64,000 nucleotides of DNA from Dipteris shenzhenensis (GCA_047967505.1 CM106538.1); one strand, 5' to 3'. Positions 1 through 10,101 are shown, counted from the first letter of the stretch. Notes: generated by a model from the sequence alone, not told the origin. Numbers and translations: made by a program.

Positions 1-200
1 TGCCACAGAAATTGCATCGTATGCCTGTAACGCAGAGATATTGGGAGTTGCAGAATCATCCTTATTGCCTATTGATGCAAAATCGTCACTAGGAAGTGAC
101 TGTGTGGTCAAAAAACCACTTTTGTCAGGTTTGCAGATCTGCCCTTGTGAGGCAGAAGCTGTGTCTTTTGCAGTGATAGAATATTTTATAGTGTTCTATA

Positions 201-1151
201 ATGGCGTCTAATTCTCTTTCACAGATTGTCACTGAAAAGCTTGACAAGAACAACTTCCAAGCATGGAAGTTTAGAATGACGAATTTCCTTATGGGAAAAG
301 GCTACTGGGAGTTCATTACAGGAAATGAAGAAGAACCAGTTGTTCCTAATGTTCCCAATCAACAGGAAATGCAGGCATTTAAAGGATGGCATGAGAGAGC
401 CAGAAAATTTATGTACTGGTTGTCTATCAGTATTTCAGATTCAATGATTGTGCATATTCAGGATGCAAGTACGCCAAAGGTGGCATGGGATACTTTGGCT
501 AAAATGTACAGCACAAATACGCAGGCCAGGAAAATACAGCTCAAGCAGGAGCTCAAGCAGGAGCTGCACAATGTGTAGAGAGAAAATATGAGCATCAATG
601 ACTACCACATGAAGGTGAAGAAAATTGCGGATGCACTTGCTTCCATTGGGTCACCAGTGGATGATGATGATTTAGTTTCTGTGACCTTGAATGGTCTAGG
701 AAAGGATTATGCACAGTTCCGGACATCCATTGCCGTCCGTGAAAAATTTCTTGATTTTTAGGAGTTGATTGCTCTTCTAATTTCTGAAGAGCAGAGAAAT
801 GGTGGTGCATCTTCTTCAGGAGGAACTTCAAAAGAAACTGTCTTCTACTCAAATGCTGGAAGGGTTAGAGGCAGAGGTAGAGGAGACCGATCTGGAGGCC
901 GTGATAGAAATCAGAATATGCAGCAAACTCAAGAAAACCAGTCCTATGCAGGAGGACGTGGTAACTCTAGAGGTAGGGGGAGCCAAAGAGGTCGTGGTGG
1001 ATGGCAGAGAGGCCAAATGCAAACAGCAATGTTGGATGCTACTACTGTGGTAAAATGGGGCATATGGCTAAAGACTGCTACAAAAAGCAAAATGACATTA
1101 TGAATGGAAAATTGCAGCAAGGCAATTATGCATCCTCTAGTAGACAGGGTG
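201..1151 (+). pseudogene. copia gag (capsid and zinc knuckle), broken
   Basis: The frame opens with MASNSLSQIVTEKLD, a typical copia gag start (residues such as NNFQAWKFRM). It runs in one register past TAG stops at 576-578 and 759-761. A Gly/Arg-rich basic stretch (about 850-1010) comes before a frameshift near 1010-1035. In the shifted frame there is a complete CCHC knuckle, CYYCGKMGHMAKDC, at about 1031-1075. Both stops sit where a Gln codon would be natural. The gag frame runs into the nested element at 1151 and resumes in register at 3191 on its far side. Confidence 0.9.
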
Positions 1152-1440
1152 TGTTGGGATATCTCAAGGTGTATGCCTCAGGCACACCTTATGTTTCTAT
1201 GTGTGAGTGCTAGAGGCACAGTTAGGTGCCCACAAGCACAGTTAGGTGGTGGAAAAGCCACATAGGATGATTGAGTGAATCTAGGAGCAGATTGAGGAGA
1301 TGATTGTGGAGCTTTGAGGTCATCAGTGATGTCAGTGACCTTGTATGAGGTGCCTACTTAAGGACCTCTTTCTTCTTCATTCTATAAGCAAGTATTCTGA
1401 ATTTGTGTCAACTCTACTCTTTCCTTTCAGCATTCCAACA
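1152..1440 (+). repeat. 5' LTR of nested element
   Basis: 289 bp, bounded by TG...CA, identical by eye to 2897-3185. It contains the 5' end of the nested element and abuts the target duplication GGGTG (1147-1151). Confidence 0.95.
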
Positions 1441-1452
1441 TGGTATCAGAGC
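1441..1452 (+). other. Primer-binding site, nested element
   Basis: TGGTATCAGAGC directly follows the LTR. This is the standard plant copia primer site, complementary to the 3' end of initiator tRNA-Met. Confidence 0.93.
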
Positions 1453-2298
1453 CATTTGATCCCCCTTGAGCCCATTTCTGCCACATCATCATCTTCTTCT
1501 TCATCTTCTTCTTCTCCATTTTCCTCTTTCTTCCCAAAATCTTTGAGAGCTTGGTTCTCCATCTACAAACGACCATTGCCCAAACCCTCTGAGCTGGAAA
1601 CTCCTCTAGTATGGGCGAACTTCCACCTGCAAGCAATTGAAGAAAAAACGTCTGTGGTGGCTGCCATTCTCCAAACAGCGAATTTCTTCTGTTGCTCAAT
1701 ACTCCCTGCCTGCTCTGCCATTGCCTGAGCCCTCTTAGGAGTAGATGGGCGACCTCAAGACGAAGATTTTGAGCCATTTTTCAAGTCATTTGGTTCAGTA
1801 ACGAGGGAGAAATCGTCAAAACTCAGTTTCAGCCTGTAGCAACTCTCCCGGGCAAAAGTGCGCACCATTTCGTCCAACCTCTGTGCTGGACCTTCTCTGG
1901 TATATGAGCTTTCTTTTGCTTCAGAAAGCCCTCTTTTCTTTGCTTTGAAGAGTGAGCTACAAGCCCTCCAAGTTCAGCTTTTCATTTTTGACAGTTTTGG
2001 ACAAGTTTTGAAGATGATGCTACATAAAATGCTACTCTAGCATTTCTGGTCTTTTGAAGTTTTCAATAACTTCACTACAAGTGTTGCTTCAGTTTTGTTT
2101 TGACTTGCTAGACCTGGTTGTGATTGGAAAGTGTTTATTTCATTCACTTCTATGAAGCATGCAAAAAGTAGCATCATTGTTTGAAAACTAGTCACTACTA
2201 TTTGCTACATTAAATGCTTATATTTTGAAGCATTTCAGTTGTTATTCTAAGCCCTGTAAGAGAGAAGACACTACCCAATACCTGGGTTAGAGCCTCTC
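1453..2298 (+). other. Nested element 5' interior, no long gene
   Basis: It contains a TCT/TTC-rich stretch (about 1488-1530) and short ORFs without recognisable domains. It probably acts as leader and packaging sequence. Confidence 0.5.
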
Positions 2299-2517
2299 AT
2301 GGCTTGCTTATGCAAAATATGTGAAAAGCCAAAACATAAAGCAATGTCTTGTTATGCTGCTACAAAGGATGAAAATGCCAACCTGACTTCCTTGTTGAAG
2401 ATTGCCAAAACAATGGTTGCCAAAAAGGAAGCAACTTCAAAGACAGAAAATGCAAATCTACTTACAGTGAATGAGCCTCCACAAGATGAGGCATCCCATG
2501 AAGATTATGCATTTTAA
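2299..2517 (+). CDS. Short zinc-knuckle ORF in nested element (gag remnant)
   Basis: A true ATG opens 72 codons ending in TAA. Residues 5-18, CKICEKPKHKAMSC, fit CX2CX4HX4C exactly, the nucleic-acid-binding knuckle of gag nucleocapsids. The rest is hydrophilic (a Lys-rich middle and an acidic end, EDYAF). No capsid domain precedes it, so it is not a whole gag. In a non-autonomous element such a peptide could be a fossil of the parental gag or a small retained RNA-binding product. The knuckle is intact, which favours recent coding ancestry. Whether it is translated is unknown. Confidence 0.55.
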   Translation: MACLCKICEKPKHKAMSCYAATKDENANLTSLLKIAKTMVAKKEATSKTENANLLTVNEPPQDEASHEDYAF

Positions 2518-2879
2518 ACTCATCTCTATGTATGCTCCAGATCTCTTTTCTTTTTATGTCAAGGTACTCAGCCTGGATAGTCCTCCAAAATGAATGAAAA
2601 TAAACTATTGTGTTGTGTGTGTTTTGTAAACACCTCTGGTCACCTTATGATGTAGGCCATGTGTATGTTTTGTTCCATGGTACCTCTTGCAGACATTGTG
2701 TGCATGTACATGCAAGGGAGATAACCATTGGAAGGTCTGTTTGTATCCCTTTCTGTTTACCTTACACCCAAGGGAACCCTTGCTAGCATGAGAACCTAGC
2801 CATAGATTTATCCTTGACCACCATGAGATGGCATGAGAAACTATGAGACTAGATGTATCCTTGACATAGCCTGAGGCAT

Positions 2880-2896
2880 TTCCTTGAGGGGGGGTT
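2880..2896 (+). other. Polypurine tract, nested element
   Basis: A CTTGAGGGGGGG run just before the 3' LTR is the expected plus-strand priming site. It is followed by a short TT before TGTTGGG. Confidence 0.75.
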
Positions 2897-3185
2897 TGTT
2901 GGGATATCTCAAGGTGTATGCCTCAGGCACACCTTATGTTTCTATGTGTGAGTGCTAGAGGCACAGTTAGGTGCCCACAAGCACAGTTAGGTGGTGGAAA
3001 AGCCACATAGGATGATTGAGTGAATCTAGGAGCAGATTGAGGAGATGATTGTGGAGCTTTGAGGTCATCAGTGATGTCAGTGACCTTGTATGAGGTGCCT
3101 ACTTAAGGACCTCTTTCTTCTTCATTCTATAAGCAAGTATTCTGAATTTGTGTCAACTCTACTCTTTCCTTTCAGCATTCCAACA
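2897..3185 (+). repeat. 3' LTR of nested element
   Basis: 289 bp, identical by eye to the 5' copy, followed by the target duplication GGGTG (3186-3190). The interrupted copia frame then resumes. Confidence 0.95.
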
Positions 3186-3190
3186 GGGTG

Positions 3191-6100
3191 ATGACAGAAA
3201 TGAGCATTTGTTTATGGTACAGCATATGACAAATTCTGTGACAAGTGCAGGAGAAAGCAATGATGTGTGGTATGTTGACTCAGGTGCATCAAACGACATG
3301 ACAGGTCATGCTGAATGGATGTAGGATGCAAGGAAAATGGAAAAACCAGGATTTGTGGAGACTGGTGATGATACTACACATCCTATTGTGCAGATTGGCA
3401 AAATTCCTTTGTCTATGCAGGATGGGAAAAAGAAATACTTGTCTGATGTATTTCATGTCCCGAACATCACCAAGAACCTAGTTTTTGTTGGTCAAATGGT
3501 TGAGCAGGGCTTGCAGGTCAGATTCAATCCTCATGGATGCTTTGTTGAGGATATGAAAAATAATGGTCACTTGATAGCAAAAGGAAAGAAGAAAGGCAGG
3601 ATGTTTACACTGGATGCGGACATGCCTGAATTGAGTGCATCAATGTTTGCACATGGGACCAGTGTAGTTGCAGATATTGATATCTGGCATAAACGCATTG
3701 GTCATGTTAATGTACAGCGACTTAAATCAATGCAGGCCCAAAATATTATTGCAGGATTGCCTAAATTCAAGGTTGCAGAAATGCATAAGGTGTGTGAAGC
3801 CTGTCAATTTGGAAAACAGGCAAGGAAACCATTTCCTAAGCATGTTCAAGAGAGTAAAAAGCCATTGGAATTAATCCACTCTGATGTGTGGACTACTAAA
3901 GCTGCATCTATTGGAGGCTGTCACTATTTTGTCACATTTATTGATGACTTCAACAGAAAACTTTGGGTGTATTTTATGAAAAAGAAAAGTGAAATGTTTG
4001 GGCACTTCAAAGCTTTTAAAGCTATGGTTGAAAAAGAAACAGGCCTGCAAATAAAATGCCTAAGGTCAGATGGAGGAGGAGAGTACCTCTCAAATGAGTT
4101 TGCAAGGTTCCTACAGGAGCATGGCATAAAGCAGCAATATTCATGCACTCATACCCCACAGCAAAATGGAATTGCAGAAAGGAAAAACAAGCATATTGGA
4201 GAGGTATCTCAGGCCATGCTAAATGAAAAAGATCTACCAGATTATTATTGGGCTAAAGCAGTTGCTACAGCAGTTTATATAATGAACAGGACTCCCACTG
4301 CAGCAATACATGGCATGACGCCAGAGGAGATGTATACTGGTAGGAAACCAGACATTTCTCATTTGAAAATTTTTGGTTGCATTGCCTATGTTCATGTGCC
4401 AGATGAGTTGAGGTCCAAGTTGGATCCATAGGCTAAGTGCGTCTTTATTGGTTATTCTCTGTAGCAGAAAGGGTATAGATGCTATAACCCTTCTACACAT
4501 AAGTTCACAGTGAGCAGAGATGTTGTTTTTGATGAGATGAGCAGCTGGTATAAATTAGTAAATGTGATGATTGATGTAGATGCACAAAATGGTAATGCTG
4601 CACAAAATTCACAGCAGCAATCACAAAATATCAGTGGACCTGTAGTGTCCTCTAGCAGTGGTTCACATACTTCACCTTGGACAGGTAGATTGAGATCAGG
4701 AGAATCTCCTCAAAGCAATGCAGATAGTGGTACGCAGGTATCACGAAAAGGAAAAGAGAAGGTAGATCAGCCCATGTTTGATGTGAATGCAGGTCACTCT
4801 TATGTGGATGGTGAATCCAGTGGCTCAGAGCAGAGCATTGATGATGAGTTGGGTATTCCTTTTGTTGTTACACCTGGAGTAAGGAAGACCAGGGATGTTT
4901 TGAGAGCACCTGGAAGTGAGCCTATTTTGCGCAGGTCTACCAGGGTTAAGTATCTTGTGGATAGGCTGAAATATGATGGATTTACAGCCATTCACTATGC
5001 CTATATGGTCAAAGTGATATAGGAACCAGAACCCACTTCTTTTGAGCAAGCCATGGGAAATGAAAAATGGGAGAAAGCCATGGATGAAGAAATGGATGCC
5101 TTGGATGCAAATGCTACATGGGAATTGGTGCCTTTGCCTAAAGACAAGAATGCAATTGGCTGTAAGTGGGTTTATAAGATCAAGCACAATGCAGATGGTT
5201 CTATGAATAGATACAAGGCAAGATTAGTTGTCAAGGGGTATGCATAGACATATGGCATTGATTATGAAGAAACTTTCAGCCCGGTTGCAAGGATGGCAAC
5301 CGTAAGAGCAGCCATTGCTATGGCTGCATCAAAGGGATGGTCTTTACATCAGATGGATGTAAAGAATGCCTTCTTGCATGGTGATTTGCAAGAAGAGGTC
5401 TTTATGGAGCAGCCAGCAGGTTATGTTCATGCTATTCATCTTGAGTTTGTTTGCAGGTTGAAGAAAGCCTTGTATGGCTTGAAGCAAGCACCTAGAGCAT
5501 GGTCTGACAAGATAGGACAGTATCTTGTCACTATTGGCTTTCAGATTTCCAAGGCAGATTTCTCAGTCTATGTGAGAAAAACAGAGAAAGGGATTATGCT
5601 ACTTGTCATTTATGTTGATGATTTGATCATCACAGGTGATAGTGATGAAGATATCCTTCATATGAAAATGCTATTGAGGCAGAAATTTGAGATGAAGAAT
5701 TTGGGAGAGCTACGTTATTTCTTGGGCATTGAGGTGATTAGATCACCAAGTGGGATACAGCTCTTACAGAGGCAGTATGGACTGGACATGCTATCCAAAT
5801 ATGGGATGACAGGCTGTAAGCCTATTTCAGTTCCTTTGGAGCAGAATGTGAAGCTGAGCACAGATGCAGGTGAGCTTCTGGAAGACCCTACTATGTACAG
5901 ATGCATAGTAGGAAGTTTGATTTACATGACTATTACCAGGCCAGATTTGAGCTATGCTGTTGGGTTGGTAAGTCAGTTTATGCAAGCTCCAAGGAAACCG
6001 CATTTGGATGCGGCTAGACGCATACTCAGGTATGTGAAGTCCACATTGCAGTATGGACTATTTTATGAGGCTAGGGTGTTCAGATACAGTTGCATGGATA

Positions 6101-6617
6101 CACTGATGCTGATTGGGCTGGTAGTATTTCTGATAGATGATCTACCAGTGGATATGTGTTCTCTTTTGGGAGTGCTGCAGTCACTTGGAGCAGCAAGAAA
6201 CAGCCTACAGTTGCCTTCTTGTCAAGCACAGAGGCTGAGTACAGGGGTGCAGCAATGGCTGCATGTGAGGTAGCTTGGTTGCATAAGCTACTCTATGATA
6301 TGCATCAGTCTACAGATGGGCCAGTTGTCATTTATTGTGAGAACATGAGCAGTATACACTTGGCAAATAACCCAATCTATCATGCTAGAACAAAGCACAT
6401 TGAGGTGCATTATCACTATGTGCAGGAGAAGGTTTTACTAGGTCTTATTGATCTAGTTTATGTCAGCACAAAGGATCAGGTAGCTGACATATTCACGAAG
6501 GCATTGGGCGCAAAGAAGCTGCGCAAGTTCAGAGACCTGCTTGGTGTGCAGGAATTGGGATTGAGCTCGAGGGGGAGTGTTGAGATATCGAGCTCCACTC
6601 GCGATGTGCCAGGGTGA
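3191..6617 (+). pseudogene. copia pol: protease, integrase, RT, RNase H (broken)
   Basis: Protease: WYVDSGASNDMTG at about 3270-3310. Integrase: a WHKRIGHVN...CEACQFG zinc-binding region, then core motifs HSDVW, SDGGGEY and HTPQQNGIAERKN. RT: MDVKNAFLHGDL, YGLKQAPRAW and the catalytic YVDDLIITGD at about 5610. RNase H: SSTEAEYRGAA and the closing DIFTKAL. From 3187 to about 6070 everything lies in one frame broken only by TAG at 3322, 4429, 4462, 5020 and 5245. A frameshift near 6070 moves RNase H to another frame, which carries TGA at 6138. Each of these stops can arise from a Gln or Arg codon by one C-to-T change. The stop at 6615 lies inside the 3' LTR. Confidence 0.93.
6566..6577 (+). other. 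Polypurine tract, outer copia
   Basis: The sequence CTCGAGGGGGAG immediately precedes the TGTTGAG start of the 3' LTR. Confidence 0.8.
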
Positions 6618-6961
6618 CCGTTGTGCATTTATGTCACCGACTTGTTAGCTACAGATGCGGTTGGTACACCGCCCACGAATAATAGCTGGATGACAGCTAT
6701 CCTTATCTACACTAGTTCGTGGCTCAGTTAGTATGCCACCTTAGTTAGTTGAGTTTGGTTTGAGACCCACATATAGGGTTCTTCTATTTCTTTGTACTAG
6801 AGTTCTTTCGGCTTTCACAACTAAGAAGAGGAAAACTGTTTTTCAGCCTCCACCTTTGTGTGTATTCCCCCATTGTGTATGTGAGAAAGCTGCAAGTGAG
6901 ACTCCTTCCCTCTCTCCCACTATCTTCACATTCCTTCCACGATTTCATTTCCTATACTCCA
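6578..6961 (+). repeat. 3' LTR of outer copia element
   Basis: It starts TGTTGAGATATCGAGC after the purine tract. The right edge is set at the CA in ATACTCCA and is uncertain by tens of bases, because the 5' LTR is not in the window for comparison. Confidence 0.7.
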
Positions 6962-6984
6962 TTAATTGATAGAGAGGGGAGGAG

Positions 6985-7770
6985 CGAGAAGCTGCATTGA
7001 CCTTGGAAGTGCTCCAGCGACCTCTTGAATCCCATTCTACTTCTGAAATTCCATCCACCTCGGGCACCACCTTTGTTGAATCCACAACAATGTTATGGTT
7101 TCTTGCTCCCCTTCTTGTCAATGGAGAATAATACCTCTTTCTCCATGACATAGAGGTTATGTTTGGTCTTTGGGAGGATGAAGCTCTTGGTGTCCTGTGT
7201 GGATACGAGGTGGACACGACTATGCAAGAACCTAGGTTTTTGGGAGCAGATGATTCAATAGAAGAGGTTCTTGCTTTAACATTGGCCCAAATCAAAGATG
7301 TAGAGACATCAATCTACTCTGACCTACGTGATGTTCCAAAAGAAGCCTCCACATCTCACTCCAGATAGCAGAAGGCCTCTGGATCCATCCTCATTGACAA
7401 AGAGGAAGGAATTGAGCATGATGACTCTATAATGGTAAGAAACTATGAGCTTTGAATTTCTTCTCTCTTGGTATACTTTTGCTTTAATGGAATTCTAATG
7501 TAATGTTGGACTGTTGCAGGAGGCATTTGAGGTCGACCTATTCTCATCTTGGCAATGCCTTGTTCGCAGTAGCTTCGGCCGCTCACTGGCACATTACCTT
7601 GGCCAAGCAAAAGGGCATTTTGTGGTTATCCACAAAAAGTTTTCTCCACATGGCACTCATGATCTCCTAAAGTGCAAGGCCTTGTCATGAGTGATTGGTC
7701 ATGCTGACATCAATCGCAATGTTGACAAGGTCATTTTAGTGAACAACATGGCTGCCCTCTATGCCTTTGG
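6985..7770 (+). pseudogene. Two-exon gene fragment, family not recognised
   Basis: One frame is largely readable from about 6985 to 7434, then crosses an 85-bp intron (7435-7519, GTAAGA...TTGCAG) in phase 0 and continues to about 7770. There CAAG/GTATGG could be another donor. Exon 1 includes the stretch MFGLWEDEALGVLCGYEVD. Exon 2 includes SLAHYLGQAKGHFVVIHKK. Stops are TAA (7129), TAG (7366) and one TGA in exon 2, again explainable from Gln/Arg codons. The intact intron argues against a processed copy. It may be a gene fragment captured by a transposon. No function is assigned. Confidence 0.45.
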
Positions 7771-8154
7771 AACCAATTTTCAAGGTATGGCATTGATGGC
7801 AACTGTGCCATGTCCCTGACCAACAATGACAATAGCGTTGACTCTCTATCGATTAGGTTTAGATCTAGAGTGTATTTGGGAATTCAAAGCCCGATGTTCT
7901 CAGTGTTTTAGAGAATAGAGAAAGGCTCTGAAGCTTTATTGTATAGAAATTTTATTTTATATGAATACAGATATACTTTTTATACGGTGCCCCATTTTGT
8001 GTTCTTTTACGAAATTTATTTTATACTGTCATTGTGTTTTGTAACTTTAATTGTTGTTGGCATGAATATTTTTATTCACTATTCTATTCAAAAGCATGCT
8101 ATCAAATAAATATTTGCGCTATAATGGTCATTTCTGAGCAATCCAGTAAGAATC
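7771..8154. other. AT-rich spacer
   Basis: No gene or domain seen. Confidence 0.5.
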
Positions 8155-8370
8155 TCACCACGCGACAGAAGGCAAATGTGTTCAGCACCATGCAGGGAGC
8201 CCAAAAATGCTAAACCATGCTATGGCACATATGGGGCCTGTTTGACTTGGTCAAACAGACATTTCTAGGTTCCCCGTGCGATGCCAAGGCCCCATATGCA
8301 CCATAGCGGGTTTTAGCATTTCTGGGCTCTCCACGTGATGTCGAACACATTTGCCTTCTGCACCACGGTG
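8155..8370. repeat. Long imperfect inverted repeat (hairpin, MITE-like)
   Basis: The left arm 8155-8238 and the right arm 8288-8370 are reverse complements over about 83 bp with scattered mismatches. Shared blocks include CAGAAGGCAAATGTGTTC, GAGCCC and CATATGGGGCC. The loop of about 49 bp itself holds TGTTTGACTTGGTCAAACA. It could be a fold-back or MITE element or a young hairpin RNA locus. No clear target duplication was found. Confidence 0.75.
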
Positions 8371-8480
8371 AAAAAACATCATTTGATCACTCAAATTCAC
8401 ACTTAACTTGCATAAACTGATGGAAAGCATCACGTAACATGTATAATAACATGGGAATAGTAATAGAACAAAAAATATCT

Positions 8481-8486
8481 TTTATT
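8481..8486 (-). promoter_or_regulatory. Polyadenylation signal of H3-like gene
   Basis: AATAAA on the minus strand, about 67 nt after the terminal TAG of the H3-like frame. Confidence 0.55.
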
Positions 8487-8552
8487 CATTGGCCTCAAAG
8501 GGCAGAGATTTACAAAATGATTTAGGTTACACCAAGTGAACCTAAACAACAT

Positions 8553-9668
8553 CTAGGGCCTAAGGGAGGGATCGGAGCGGATGTGCTTGGCGAGTGCAAG
8601 GTCCTTGTCCATCACTGTTACTCTGTTGGCATGGATAGCACATAAGTTTGCATCTTCAAAAAGACGTACTATCATCTGCTCTGTTGCCTCCTGAATTGCT
8701 CCCATAGTGCCTAAAGTGAAATGCACATCACTCTTATAATGCTGTGCTATTTCACGTACAACACGCTCGAAGGGTGCATAGGGAATGAGATTGTCCACAG
8801 TGGTTTGAAACTTGCGGATCTCCTGAAGTTCCTTCATGCTTGATTTTTTGTGCCTCTTAATCTTTGGGGGACCTTGCATTGGCCTCTGGACATGGCTCCA
8901 TGGCTGCTTGTCCGCTTTGAACTTCTTTCACCTCTCCTCCCTTGCAACCACCTCTTCAGACTTTTCTTCCTATGTCTGATGGGTCCTTTGAGGTGGCTTG
9001 TCGTGCCTAGGGGTCTGCTTTGTCCTTGGTCACTTTTCCTTTTCATGAGGTTGTGAGATAGCAGGCTGAGGCTCTTGCTCAGCTCGTACTCGAGGCTCCT
9101 CATATCTGATAATATCGAGGCACAGAGGGTTGATGGTGCTCTTCCATGCGGTCTGCTTGGTTGGCAGATTGGGGCCAAGGTTCATTATGTCTGCAAGCCC
9201 GCCAAATACTTCCTCTTGTTGTGGCCCCTGTAATCTCTCCATCTCCTCTCTTTGCCTTTCTTACTCCCTTTGTTGGTCTAGATGCTCCATGCTAGGACCC
9301 CACAGAGGAGGGAGGGGCAGTTGATCAGGATTGACTGGACTATTTTGCCCCTCTTGGGAGATCTCTCTACTTCCACGGATAGTTGTGTGGAAGGATTGAG
9401 AGGACCCCTAATTGTGCTTGAATCCTTCATCGTGATGGGATTCCTCATGGTGCTGAGATCCCTGGGATCCCCCATGAGAGTCCGATGGTGGGGACTCAGG
9501 TTGCTTTGACTCCTGATGATGAGAATCGCCTTCAGATCCCGGCTAATCATTGCCCTCTTGGCCACTGGGGCTTGTAGTGTGTTCGAAAGCCATGGCATCG
9601 TGAGGAGGAAAATGGGTAGCATCTAAACGGTGTCCAGTGGGTCTAGCAGTTTGTTTAACTCGTGTCAT
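8553..9668 (-). pseudogene. Histone H3-like protein with very long N-terminal tail, decayed
   Basis: One intronless frame runs from an ATG at 9668 to a TAG at 8553 (371 codons). It opens MTRVKQTAR, close to the canonical H3 start ARTKQTAR. The C-terminal ~95 residues (about 275-371) are an H3 histone fold: EIRKFQ (alpha-N), [33 protein letters not shown], then [10 protein letters not shown]. Canonical H3 is about 136 aa, so the tail is extended by more than 200 residues rich in Ser, Gln, His and Glu. A second H3-tail-like stretch, PRTKQTPR, lies at codons 214-221. Six in-frame stops (codons 42 TAG, 87 TAG, 136 TAA, 213 TGA, 233 TAG, 247 TGA) all derive from Gln or Arg codons by one C-to-T change, and I see no frameshift. 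A TATA box and a polyA signal flank it. Centromeric (CENH3-like) or transposon-borne origin is possible. Confidence 0.75.
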
Positions 9669-9691
9669 AGAAATGAGGGATTTTAGGGTTT

Positions 9692-9727
9692 TAAAGTGCT
9701 TTATATAGTCTTTTTTAAAGCACTTTA
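9692..9727 (-). promoter_or_regulatory. TATA box inside a perfect 12-bp inverted repeat
   Basis: On the minus strand, ACTATATAAAG lies about 30-40 bp before the H3-like ATG. It is embedded in the inverted repeat TAAAGTGCTTTA (9692-9703) / TAAAGCACTTTA (9716-9727), flanked by AACCCTAAA-type motifs. The position fits a core promoter with a very short leader. The role of the inverted repeat is unknown. Confidence 0.5.
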
Positions 9728-10101
9728 GGGTTTTTCTTTTAAATCAGGGTTTTTTGAGTGCACCCCCTCCCCCCAGTCTTTTGTTGCCAGTTCGGTAATA
9801 CTTAATCTTCACCACCCTCCCTCCCAACGCACTCACCCCTCCGCCCTGCCATGTCGCACATGCAATTCTGCAATTTTCAAAAAATTTTGTGAATTTTGGA
9901 ATCTATAATTGACTCAAAATAGTGTTAAGTTTATTCATCAAACATTTTATATTTGGGGCTCTCTTGGGACCCAAGGCCTCCCCTGTCTGACTCTACATTG
10001 CAACCAAAGCGCAACCCCTTGGCTCCCTGTTGAGGACTTCCAAGCAGCACATCTCCTTGTCTTCTTGACATGTTGAACTGCTTTTGCGAGACTTGAGACC
10101 T
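9728..10101. other. Spacer between the two minus-strand pseudogenes
   Basis: It contains a C-rich stretch near 9763-9776 and an AT-rich segment. No gene seen. Confidence 0.5.

Larger units (their letters stand above)
1152..3185 (+). mobile_element. Nested non-autonomous copia-type LTR element (2034 bp), recent insertion
   Basis: Two 289-bp LTRs (1152-1440 and 2897-3185) appear identical base for base and begin TGTTGGGATATC and end CATTCCAACA. A primer site TGGTATCAGAGC follows the 5' LTR directly. A G-run precedes the 3' LTR, and GGGTG is duplicated at 1147-1151 and 3186-3190. The 1456-bp interior has no protease, integrase or reverse transcriptase. Its one notable ORF is a 72-codon zinc-knuckle peptide at 2299-2517. 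Identical LTRs and a perfect target duplication imply a young insertion. It must have been mobilised in trans. Its 12-bp LTR terminus differs by one base from that of the host copia element. Confidence 0.95.
1..6961 (+). mobile_element. Ty1/copia LTR retrotransposon, 5' LTR outside window
   Basis: The domains appear in copia order: gag with a zinc knuckle, protease (DSGAS), integrase (HHCC and D,D35E-type motifs), reverse transcriptase (YVDD) and RNase H. They are followed by a purine tract and a 3' LTR starting TGTTGAGATATC at 6578. Bases 1-200 are untranslated leader. No TGGTATCAGAGC primer site is seen there, so the 5' LTR and PBS lie left of the window. The element is inactive: it has in-frame stops, at least two frameshifts (near 1020 in gag and near 6070 in RNase H), and a complete second element inserted at 1152-3185. 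Confidence 0.95.

Noticed and set aside
1441-1452. tRNA-like match to initiator Met
   Set aside because: Only the 12-base 3'-end complement is present. It is a retrotransposon primer site, not a tRNA gene. No tRNA or rRNA gene was recognised elsewhere.
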